Positions 12,876 to 24,800 of a DNA stretch of 64,000 bases are shown here, one piece after another. The position numbers and the translations under genes were made by a program. The number at the start of each line of letters is the position of its first letter. Position 1 is the first letter of the stretch. The notes beneath the pieces were generated by a model. That model was not told where the DNA came from. It saw nothing but the letters and a program-made list of their open reading frames with translations, and searched no databases. Source of the stretch: Echinococcus granulosus (lineage: Eukaryota > Platyhelminthes > Cestoda > Cyclophyllidea > Taeniidae); assembly GCF_000524195.1 (NCBI RefSeq), contig NW_020170422.1:4791-68790 (forward strand), in the 5' to 3' direction.

Positions 12876-12923
12876 TTTTAGCCGACCATGAGTCGTTTCG
12901 CCCTCGCGCCAGTCTACTGCCAT

Positions 12924-14873
12924 AATGAAGCCTAATTAGCTGTCATTAATGTAATTATAGTTAGCGCATCGATCGATCGATCATGTGGGGCGGACAAATC
13001 AAATGACTCAACGCTGATTGGCTTTATAAACCCAAAACCTCCGCTCATCAGATATTCAGATTTTTATAGCGAATATTCAAATACAACAATTTTGGTTAAT
13101 TTTAAGTTAATCTTACAAAACACAATTTGATTCGAAGCCTGATGATAACAACTTTTCGTGGATGGTAGCATTCCCTCATACCTAAAAGGAGTCTTTCTAA
13201 CTCCATAATAAGATGTTGTAATGCTTGTATTGTAAGTTTAACTTTTCATTCGGGTTTTGCAGGTATTGAACTTTCGGTTGGCTGAACGGTGTCAATGCAC
13301 ATTCTGTTAAGGTATTGTGTACTCTATCGTTTTCGGGAAATACTCGGGGCGCTACACTAACATACACGAAAAATTTCCATCTTAGCATTTTCACTCGACC
13401 TTGTAAATGGATAAATGACGGTAAATAGCCAATTCGGTATAGAAGTCTCTGGTGCGTATTGACCTTAACCTGTTTAAGGTCGACCTCTTTAGACAGCAAA
13501 ACACGCAAATAGCCGTAAAACTAAAACCATTTTCGGTTGCTTTATCATTTTTAATTTAGGCAACCTTTCTGCAAAGCTTTATGGTGAATTTAACCACTGT
13601 AAAATGATGCGAAACGCGTATCACATATTTGTGACGCCATACTTAAGTAAGAAAATCTTGACCTTACATGCGTGTGAAGCTCTCCTTTCTCAAGAGATGA
13701 GATCCTAGAACGTGGAGCGTTGACTGTACGAATTTGATTATCTACTCTACATTTAGAAAGACCCCTGTTTTCCAATTTTGCAAACTGGAACAACATGACC
13801 AAGGAATAATGAAAGCTAGCCTTACTTCCAAGAAATCCAAATTTAAAACTGCATGGTAGCACTTTTGCACAAAAATAAATTATCAAGGTGTCATAAAAAA
13901 GATGGTTTATCTAGCTTTTAAGTTTACATTAAATCACAAGTTGTTGTGTTGCTAAAGGCAAGACAAGCCTGAACAAGTTTATTTCCTTCCATCCTAGTGG
14001 TTCAAGAGACAAACCTTGTCTTTGTATCCTATCACCCATCGAAAAGTGGTGGTACTCCTTTTCGGACGAATTGTTTCCTCCCTCTCATTAATCATTAGAT
14101 TCTTGAAGGCATTGAGGTAGTATTTTCTATCTGCTTTGCATCTCGCTCACACTAAATCCCTATCAAGAGGTACGCTAATGATTTGGGCATGTAAAGCGAC
14201 CTGTGAGACCTCTAAGGCATTCTACTTCACTAAGTCCGCGAGGATTGGAATCACCACTCCTAAATGGCCGATCACCTCATTGAGTGAGCTAGAGACGGTA
14301 GATTTTATGCAACCGCGCAGACTCACAAGGCGCCCTTTTCTCTGTTGTTTGGTGGTGAGGTGTTCCAATTTGTTTGGAGTGATGCTTTACGCAATGTGCA
14401 CGAGAAGGTAGCACTTATTTTCAAGTACAACCCTCGCATAATAGACTTCAAACCCAATTCTTGCACTCCACCGCCAGCAGATAGAAGAGAGAGCCTCTTC
14501 GAAGTCCTTTCTCTACCTCTCCTCGTAAAGCAGTAATAGACGGAGCGTTCATGGCTTTCAAGTCTTCAAGATCTTCATAAGTAGACATAACTTTAAAAAT
14601 TCAAGCACTTTCTATACCCACTCAAACGCAAGTATGGAATAGACTCAATTTTACTATTCAGGAGGAAACGGGAAGAATAAGTTTGTAGAGGCTCTACTTT
14701 ATTCTCAAGAAACAAAATAAAGTGGAAACTAATAAAACGGAGTGGATCTTAGACAGAGTTGTTTTTGAACTTTTTGAGTAGAAGACGATAAGTGAGGGAA
14801 AAATCTGGACATTCCAAATTCAGTAGTTAATTGGATGGGTGGGAATTTTTAGTCCCTCTGCCTCTTGATATAC
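12924..14873. other. intergenic, no gene recognised
   Basis: Upstream region of the 605-residue gene. A short ATCG tandem of about four units lies at 12968-12983. Frames of 63-103 residues on either strand (13197-14536) have no motif or splice support. Confidence 0.45.
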
Positions 14874-14980
14874 AAAGTCAGTGGATTGGCACTGATCTGG
14901 GGGTTATCATTGATTATGACGCTGTTCCACATATCAAGCATGGCTTGTGGCGACGCTTGTGGTGCAAGTGACTTTCTTTA
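14874..14980 (-). pseudogene. decayed partial copy of the 605-residue gene
   Basis: About 105 bp matches 11551-11655 at roughly three quarters of positions by eye, in the same orientation. The minus-strand translation keeps the frame: LDMWNS...NDNPQISANPL here against FDMWDT...SDNSQISADPL in the gene. The TQT motif of the parent (TSTQT) reads SPQA here. I find no flanking exon continuation, so it is most likely a duplicated fragment; an exon of a diverged paralogue is the alternative. Confidence 0.6.
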
Positions 14981-15867
14981 AAGTTATTTTAACTCCTCAA
15001 AACCATCAAAAGGCTAGAAAAAAATATTTTCAGGCATCGCCAAGAACTTTGGAAGTAAAAGTGCTCTCACATGCAGTCAAACACAGATGAGTTTACTCAA
15101 TTTTTGAAGAATGAAGATCATACATTCCAAAGGTGGAAATGATCAGAATGAATCTACGGGGACTTCAATTCATTTTCAGAGACAAGCCAGTAAATTAGAG
15201 GAGATTCCCAGTGGAGTATAAATCAATAAAATAGACTACAGAACTCTACATCCTTACTTGAGAAGTCGATGCATTGGATGGGGATTTCTTGGCGTATTGC
15301 ATCCTCATTTATTTTGCAACATCCCTCTCATGAATTAAAGAGCCGTTATAGGGTTCCGCTTAATTACATAAAATTGAAAATTAGTAATTTATAACGTATT
15401 GGTCAAATGAACGTTTAAACAGCTATCTAAAGACCGCGCGTCGTTGGAATCGGACCTAGATCGCGATGTTTGTTTTTCAAAATATGGATTGAAAACAAAT
15501 GCTGGGGAATGGCGTGAAAAAAATTGCTTGTTGCTTGGACATAGTTTAGGTGATTTATAAAAAAAACCAACCGGTCACCCAAGATATTGATAAAGTTTCG
15601 CTGGGAAAGCGTTGCGAATTGGGGACTTCGTGAGTAGGCTACTGAGGGAACGGAAACCCCACCCCTATTCTTTCAGCAACGCTCGGTAGCAATAAGCGAC
15701 CTTCAGGTCGATTTTGTGAGGCATCCAACCCCTTCGCATCATGCAAGACACTTGGAGACTTGCACAGCTTATGACTTGCTCACGATCAAGCAGAAGTGAA
15801 GAAACGTTTATGGAATTGATATGAGCAATCAAACTGACAAAGTGAGGAAAGGAGAAGAATAAAAACG
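14981..15867. other. intergenic, no gene recognised
   Basis: AT-leaning stretch downstream of the CACHD1-like gene (its 3' UTR would begin at 15867 on the minus strand). No other feature seen. Confidence 0.4.
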
Positions 15868-18800
15868 TTAAACAATGTTTTCCTCCGACGGTTCGCCCCA
15901 ATGCGCAGAAGGGGTCGGTGGTGGTAGCGACGACAATGGTGATGGAGAGGTGGGAGTGGACGATGGTAGTGGAGGAGATTGAATAAGCACCGGGAAGCGA
16001 GTGAGACCTCCTCCGCTCCGTCCCACTCCTTCCTGATGATGTTGATGTGATGGATGGCAGGTATGATGTTGAAGTTGGTAATATTGATGCTGGTATTGAT
16101 GATGAAGATGGCGGTAATGCTGGTACGCCTTCCTCCATGATGGTAACAGACGGCCGCGCTGGGAGTTATGCAGCGGTTGTTGAGGTTGCTGCATATTACT
16201 TCCCCGCTGAGAAAATCGGAAGGAAACAGTATTGGGCACAGAAAAAGAGTTTCAATATAAATTTCAAAACGCTATGCCCGTCTCTCCATTACCGGACTGC
16301 GCACGATTAGATTTAGTTCGTTATTGAATAATTCGGTTGAATCTAAATAATACCAGTCAAAACTAGTTGGAAAGCATTTTATCTACTTTAATGAATCGAT
16401 AAGGCGTTGCCGTAAGAAAGAATCAAAGCATTCCAATGCATAAGATGGAGGAAGGAAGAATTTGGAGAACCAACCTTGGAAGAGAAAAGGAATTGATGTT
16501 CCAGCTCCTCAGCACACATGACCTCGTCCATGCCGGGTCCGANNNNNNNNNNNNNNNNNNNNNNNNNNNNNNNNNNNNNNNNNNNNNNNNNNNNNNNNNN
16601 NNNNNNNNNNNNNNNNNNNNNNNNNNNNNNNNNNNNNNNNNNACTACGGAATCGGCCAACGACTGAAAGGTGAGAGGGAAGTAAACATTCAACTCCAGTA
16701 CAGGACCATTCGCATCAACGGTGAGTAAAATGTTTGATTTCTCTACTTGCAAAGCACAGTTTCAATGTCTGAGGCTGTTGGGAGCCAACAATTCAGCCAA
16801 TTACCAGGAGACAAATTCAGTGGCGGAATTTCTGATAGGATGACGGCTTAAGCGCCAGAAATTGCTGGCGCTAAAGTCTCTTTTACTTTCAAGGCAGGAA
16901 GAATGAAGATGATCCACATCAATTTAAGGCCTCTCAAGGCTTTTTGGTTAACAAAATGTCACGGAATGGTGATTCAGTGGAGCTGATTCCCTCTTCCCTA
17001 GGATGGAACGCATAACTAGAACAATTTTGAGGCCAAATATCTTCACTAAATACACAATACAGTTTCGTTCACGTCGTTTGGATCAGAAGTGGTAGGAGTG
17101 GGACAGTCAAACACAACTATTTGAGTTGCCTCAGGTCACTAAGATCCACGTATTTTTAAGTCAAAATTTTTATTAAAGTCACCCAACTTCCCCTAGTCTT
17201 GATTAATGATGAAGAATAGAAGCTTACTGAGGACTCCGCATAACTAGAACTCGGTCGATCATTGCTCACGTAGCCATGATCAGTCGTTGTGGCAGCAGAT
17301 GAAACAGTAGTGACTTGATCGTCAGCAGGAGTAGAGGCGTCAGCTGTGGTGCCAACAGTAACAGCATCGCCAGTAGACACGTCAGTGGTGACCCGATAGG
17401 GACTGACTGCAGTCGGATCAGTGACAAATTCAGCCAGTGGTAGTGATTTCGGCTCTTCCGGTACCTGTGCCAGCTCTTCATTTGAAAAAGCGTTGCTCTT
17501 TACAAATACGCCTACACCCTCAATTATAATTGCTGCAGCGGAGGGAGCAAAAAGGGATCGTGGAGAGGCGCAGCAACGCGGTGGACCACGCTCCGACTCG
17601 GTATCGGTACCAGCGTTGCTGCCCCCGCATGCAGAAATGCTATGATCACCCGCTCCGCTGGCCGCTGAGGATGCGCTGGTAGCTTTAACTAGGAGAGCCA
17701 CTGCGCCTGCCGTTGGCGGCGGTTTATCTTTGTCGGTATCGCTTTCTGGCGGCCGTTCACAGCAGCACACCTTTTCACCCTGAAATATATAAATAAAAAG
17801 TCAGTACATCAGTGATCGGTCACATTACTCAAAGCCAACTTACAGAGTGATTTCGACTACATGCAGACTGGTTCGAGGCATCACCCTCTGTTGCTTCTCC
17901 TCCCCCACTACCAACAAGAAGGCCAGTAGAGGCGCACTCGCCAACGTTTCCCACAGCTGTTGCTGTCGCACTTTGACGCACTCGGTTTGCAGCTTGATGG
18001 CGAAGACAATAGACACCGAGGAGAAGGACGGTAAATACCGCCAAAACGGCTCCAGCTACCGGTCCGACTGGGGAGTTTGTCCACGCCATTAGTCCCGTGC
18101 TCACTCCCAACTCTGCCTCACTCCGTCCACCCCCACCCATGTAATGTCTCGCTAACACATACGGAGAGGCGTAGAAATCATCATCTCCTCGATGCTGCAG
18201 TAGTTGGTGCTGTCGTTGTTGGTGATAATAGTGATAGTAATAGTAGTAGTGATAGAAATGCGCCGCTGCTGTTGCATGCGAGTCACTCCTCGGGAGGAGG
18301 AGATTCCGGTAGTGGTAGTGGCCATTTAGAGGAGCAAGCTGTGCCCCAAGTGGAGGTAGCTGTAGTGGTGGCGGTGGTAGCGGAGGCGGTGGGAGAGGTG
18401 GTACGAGAGGCCATCTATCCTCCAGAAAACCAACAGGAGCTACAAAATAAGAGTTAACACATCACGAATGGTAAAAAATATCCTGTTCGGCGAATTACTC
18501 ACAAGCACCATTGCTGGTAGCGAAAGTGGTAGTGGATGAGGAAGAGATGGGAGAACTATAGGGTGAGGCACTGCCAACAACACCGCCAAAACAGACGCCC
18601 ATGGGAGCGCAGAAACCACCACTGGACAAGGGCTCCGCATCTGCACCGAGAAGACAAAATTCACAGCCGATGCTGGCGGTACACTCAGTGGCGCGGCGAT
18701 TGAGGGCAGCGCAGTCAGTGGGACCAAGAGCAGGCACAAGTGGACCACCATCAGCGACAATACCGGAGACATTGGCAGAGGAGGCGGGGGAAGGCAGAAG

Positions 18801-21800
18801 GATGCTGAGCCACTCATGTAGTGAGGCGACAGGGACGCGGATGGAGAGGGAGTTCGAAGGTTGACAAAGCGGAGGCGCATCGGGAAGTCTCGCTAGCGCC
18901 TTCCATGATGCAGCTGCAGCCGCTTTGGTTGTCGGCAGAAGAGGCACGTCAAGCTACGTGGTAAGCAAAGGATCTCAGATCAGGCCTATAAAATCATTGA
19001 TATCTAACATTAATGGATTTCCCATTATGCTCAGCCATTAATGCGGGAAGTTCAATTTGCATCTGCTTCCTGCGCCATAATTTTAGGGTGAAAATGAAAG
19101 CAGATTAAACCAAAGCTTGAACTCATGTCCCTTAAGGGCATAATCTATTTTGGAATACACGTCTAGTGATTCGGTTCAGCAAAAAATTCATACTCAAATA
19201 CACCTATTTGATACTGAAAACGGGGATCCAGAGTATTTCTGTTTAAATCAGAGCGGCCCGAAACAAATTTGTGGCCCACTTTAGCCAAATTAATGAAAAT
19301 TTAAAGAACAGATACTTAGAGGAACTGTTCACAAGGACTAACTCTATTCACATTCAAATGGTATGGATGTAAATTTAGATGGGTGAAAGTTATGAAAAGA
19401 GGATCCGAGCACGAATCCGAGTTGTAGAAATCGGTAATACTACAACTAGCAGGAATGAATAGCTGGATTCTACACAATCTATAAAAACCAGCGCCTGGAC
19501 CACAAGGCATAATTATCGATAGCACTACGTCTCACCGAGAGCGCAAGGCAAGCGGGGTGATTGTCAAGAGGAGAGATGGCGGCGGAGGTGGAAGCGCTGA
19601 TGAAGGGGGGACCAGTGAATGTACTGAGGGGGCATTGACAGGGACACTCGCACTCGAGAGGCTCCAAGCGGCCGCAGTTGAGACAACGGCGGTCCTTGGT
19701 GGAGCAGGCACAGAAGGCGGCGCGATGACTGCAAGAGACGCTGCCGCTGGTGGTGGTCACTTCGTCGCTGCGTCGGATCCGCTGATGCGTTTGCGGTGCC
19801 TCGTGTACCAGCCCCAAGAATAGATTAGTGCCGGGAACGAGAGCAAACTGGGGAGAAAATACCGACTTCAGGCTGTCAATATCAAGTCGAGCTCAAATGA
19901 CAAAATACAGAAAGATGATTGAAACTAACAAAGTGCAGTGGAAAGAAACTAGTTTAAACTCACTCGATAGCGAGTACAGTGGTCTCCAGGAGCAGAGTTG
20001 GTTACCACGCTTTCATACGAAGTGTTGTACACATAGTAGCGTTCGAGAGCACGCTGCGAATGAGAAACGCAGGCCACTTTGTGGACGAATTCCCCATGAT
20101 TCAACAGATCCGCGGCTACTGAGGGTTCTCTGACAAATCGCACATGGATAAATCGATGGATTTGAAGTGGACATATCAAAATTAAATAAGCTACCACTCA
20201 CCTATGGCTGATATGGCTGCTTTCAAGCGCTCGGTTGATTTGTAGGGGCTCGGCGTAACCAGGATGTGCAATGAGGTAGCCTCGGTCATTCATAAGGAGA
20301 CATTTAGTGGAGGTCTTTTCCCCTACAGTATCCAATTCATTTACCTCCTCTGTCTCTACCTCATTCTCTTCTTCCACTTCCGATTCTACCCCCTCCGTAG
20401 CTACTGCTGAAGGCTCCACTCGCACTCCATAGTCACGAAGAAAGTCCAAAAAAGCCCGAGAGACCTCCTTCTGAGGGCTACTGTTTGGAGAGAGTGGAAT
20501 ACGGGAGGCCTTGGAGGCGGCTTCCTTCCACTTCATCCCAGACTTCTTGAGTTTTGCCTTCTCCTTTAATGTTGATTTGTGGCGAAGGTAGGGTGGTTCA
20601 AAGTTGCAGTGACTGGGAAGCCATGTGGAGAGGAGGTGGTTAAAGAGACGGTACGGAACATCCATTGCCATTACAGATTGTACACGATCGGTACGGGGGC
20701 TATGAATGCCACTTCGACTGAATAAATTGAAAACAAATGTGCTTTAAAAAGTCCTATTTTGTGAGAGCTACTGTGTAGCATCCAAAACTGGATTCCATCA
20801 CTTGAGCAGGGGGTTCACACCTCGCCATCAGCTTGATTCCATAGTTAGTGAGACTGACTGTCGAAGTGTCAAAGTCGTATATACAAAGTATACCATATCA
20901 ATTTTTACTTTAAATAAGGACGAATTTTATTCTACAAGGCCAAAATTTTTCCATTGATTATGCTATGCACTGAACGCGTTACCTGTACTTCAGACTTTTC
21001 CAACTCCCTAAACAAAGTTGTTCACAGACAACTACGGCCAGTAACATCACGAACGATAGTAACCGGGAAGCAAACGAGAACCCAAGCAACTAATTTGGAT
21101 CAAAAACAGGTAAATTATTTGCATTGTAGATTCAGATATGACTCTCTTTCTACTGATGGCTACCTCCAGCTTATCCACCTTCACTGCTCCATTCATGTTT
21201 AACTTCACCTTTCAAGATCGAAAGACAAAAAAAGAGGGGAGGGCTGAAACCTACTTGCCCTCGAAGATAGCGAAGGCAATGGTGACAATGTGTCCAGCAC
21301 CGCCATGGTCCAAATAGGGCTCGGTGAAGACAATACGACCAGCATTCTCTACGGCTCGCAGGTACCAGGGCCGCGTGGTGGCATCGAAGCTCTGTGGCAT
21401 TAAAGTGCCCGGGTACATCAGCATCACACCCGTATCCGTGGAAACGTACCTGTTTGTTGATGGGAGGATGTCAACGAAATCACCTCATGGCAGAAGAGAC
21501 TCTTTTCCACATAAAATCACCCTATTTTCTGCATATACCAGAGTTATGAAAGGTTGTTTATACGATATTTAGCAGAGTTTATCGTTCTATTGGGAGTTGA
21601 AACCGTAGGAACTCATAAAAAAAGAGGACACAGAAGAAAATATCGGAGCTTGGCTGAGCACCAGAAAAGTAAACAAGCCTATCGAATGAATAATTTATTT
21701 ATGTTCGCTAGGCTGAAAACGTAGAAGCTGTCAGCAAGTAAAAGTTGCTGTAAAAATCGTGTTACTTCTTTGTAAGAGGGGTGATCGTCTCGCCATTGAA

Positions 21801-24800
21801 GCAGAAACCACCACCTTTCAAAATAATGTGGAAATAACTAAAACAAAATAAGCCTAATAACAATAACATGAGCTCCTCCAAAGAGGGTAACATTAACTAC
21901 TCCACAAAAAACGTCATAGAACACTTACGTACCGTCGAATGATGTGTTTGCCAAAAGTGCTAATCCCACTGACAGCAGCACCGCGCTGGCGCCAGAATTT
22001 CCCTATTCGTTCCACAACAGCGACAGCAGTGCGAGCGTCAGGTGCGGAGGCGGTGGCGTAGGTGCCAGTGGAGGGAGAAACGCGGAGGCCGGGGTTAGAA
22101 ATGAGAGCGGTCTGATCAGTGAGGTAGGCGACGAGGTGTCGCACTTCCTCCGCAGTTTCACCTCTCCTCTCAGTCCTTCCCCCAGCGTCTGACGATACTG
22201 AATACGAAACTAGATGCTCGAAGGGACGCATGAAGGTGCGTGGCGGCAGATACACAGTGGTCGAGCCTTTGAAATAAGAAAAAAAGTGGTAGCAGTTGTG
22301 TACGAGCAAATGTGTTTTCTATCATATATTATTTGGGCTCTCTCTACGGCTTCTCATTAGCAAAACTGACAGTCGCTGTTAGGCAAATAGGCATATTAGG
22401 GATGTCTAGACAGCCTTTTAAGGCTTGTATAGGTCCACGAATCACCCATGAAGAATGCAGTTAAATTGATCATAATAATTAATAAGAAATGGTGTCATGT
22501 CGGAATAATAAAATATTCAGGGTATGTAGTGGCTGATTTTCCTCTAGGACGTGCGTGTTACTGAACAGAGAAGGTATGGAGACTTACTGAATGTAGCAAG
22601 TTGTCGAAGGTAGAGACAGGCCTGGTCGCGTTTGAATAGATCCAGCCGATGGTACCACGAATCGAAAGGCGGAGCTGTGTAATTGGAAAGACAAAGTTGT
22701 AGCTACAATATTCGAGCCACCGAAAAATAAAGTGAATAAATTGCTTACCATTTAGTGCGCCTGACTTAGGCTGAAGAAAAAATTTACAAGGATGTCGGTG
22801 AATGAGCCGACTAACTTCCAACAGAGAGTGAAACTGTATGATTAAAGGGATTTACAAGCGAAATATCATTTCAGTAACGCCTTATTCATAATCTTCTGAA
22901 ATGCTAAGATACTTCACCATCCAGCAATTTACCTAACATGAGTTCACCAGTCAGTAAAGCGACAGACCAGTCATAAGTAAAACTTACTGATTTCAACCAG
23001 CTGACGAGGTGGTGGAACATTCACTTGTTGCATGGATCGCATCACGAGAACAAATTGTGTGTCAGGGTCAGTGATGCGACGCCACCGATACGTAATCTTG
23101 ACTTCTTTCATGCGGTCACCGTTGAGGCGAGGAGATGGGATGGAGGAGGAAAGCAAACTCCCAACCCGCTCCGACCACACTCCTGTGGTCTCGATTCTTG
23201 CGAAGGACTCAGAATCCTAAGGGGAGAGAAGGGTCTTCGGTTTATTTAAATAGCGAGATATAAGCTCTTAAATGCGTTAGAACCACCTTCCTTCTTGTCC
23301 ACTGATAAAAAGATCTCTCTCGGTTATTAGATCACCTAATAAAAGGACAAAATTTAATTGTTTCCTTTAGTGAGTATTCTTTTGACAACATGGATGCAAT
23401 CAACAAGAAGTCGCTTTAACTTACAGTCCAGATTACATATAGCTTTGACGGTAATGTCAAGTTACAATAGCAATAACTCACAATCTCCACGAGGAAGTCC
23501 ACAGTCCCATTGACCTCCCCACGTAGAATGCGCGGCAGAATGAGACTCTCAAATCCGGGCGTCCGCTCCAGATATCGAACATCAACATGAAGGAGAGGTT
23601 CCTGAAAGGTGGAAGAACGCTGGAAGGCTTCCTCTCTGGAGGCAGATACAGAAGATCGTCGAGATCGTGCAGCGGAAGAGACGGAGGTAGCAGTAGGGGG
23701 CGTGGTAAGGAGGTCCCGAAGCCCTCCCGGATGATAGACACTCAGACTAGAGGAGGCGTCAAGGAGAAAAACAAAGTTGGAGGCAGGAGTCCCGCCATAG
23801 TAAATAATCTGATCCAGGAGGTCTGCCACGTGAAGATCCACACCCATGATACCAAGAAGCGTGTCCTATCAAATGGTAAGAGGGAGTAGGGAGGATTAAT
23901 AGGAGATCTAAATAAATATTCTTAAAGTGTTTCTAGTGAAAGTATTAAAGATAAGCGATGAAGAGTTCAAAATCCAGTAGCCGTGATTGATTGGTATAAT
24001 CCGGTACATAGTGGCATCGATGAGTCGGTCACATTGAGCATCCTCCCAAAGAGAATCTCTACTCACACCATCATAGAAGGCCTGACTGATGCTCATAACA
24101 AGTCCTTTGCCCTCCAAATCCTTGTAAGGGAGGGAAAAGTAAAGCTTCGATGAGGGAACAGTAGTGGTAGTGGTGGTGTTTGGAGTGCGTTCGTCCCTTT
24201 CTGAGGCCTCCTGCCCACTTCGTTTCAGCCAGACTTCGTAGAAGCGACCCACCGTTTCTGCCAGGTCGGCAGTACGGTTGATTGTGTAGAAATGTCCCGG
24301 ACGCACATCCGAAGATCGATACTCCTCCGGATTTGAGTGTGCATTCCATCTGAAACAGAAAACGGATTACTCTACTCGCAATTTTATTAGTAGCATTTGT
24401 AGGAAATCTTGATAGCTAGGGTGGTGAGGGAATTATATTTTTTAATTTTTGGCACCTCTGAATTAGTAACGAAAGCAAGGCAAATGACGATTCGAGATAA
24501 CTAAATTAAGTGCCACGATTTTGATCGTGTGTCATATTCGTCCTCTTTTAAACTTCATGAATACCCTCGTTAATTTGCAATTAAGTCGGTATGCCATGAC
24601 GATCCGACACGATTGACGGCTCAAATGTTGACTAAAAGAGCGTAGATTGATTACAAAATACCTCGCCTAAGCAATTTGATTAAGGAGGCTTGTGACCTCC
24701 TCCAATTCGGCTTCCGCAGCAATGGTATGGAATTAATCGCTACTCTACCAGTCCCCTACTACGCTTGTTCGTTAGCAAAAAAGATTATTTCCAGACTGGT

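Noticed and set aside
12968..12983. ATCG tandem as a regulatory element
   Set aside because: Only about four units; too short to support a function.
15665..16138. 157-codon minus-strand frame
   Set aside because: It is the shifted frame of the His-rich last CACHD1 exon; only the 15868-16206 frame joins the preceding exon in phase and ends like known CACHD1 proteins.
18077..18880. Plus- and minus-strand frames of 126 and 146 codons (18077-18457 and 18440-18880)
   Set aside because: Shadows of CACHD1 exons 18 and 19 created by their GC-rich, Pro-, Ala- and Ser-rich coding sequence.
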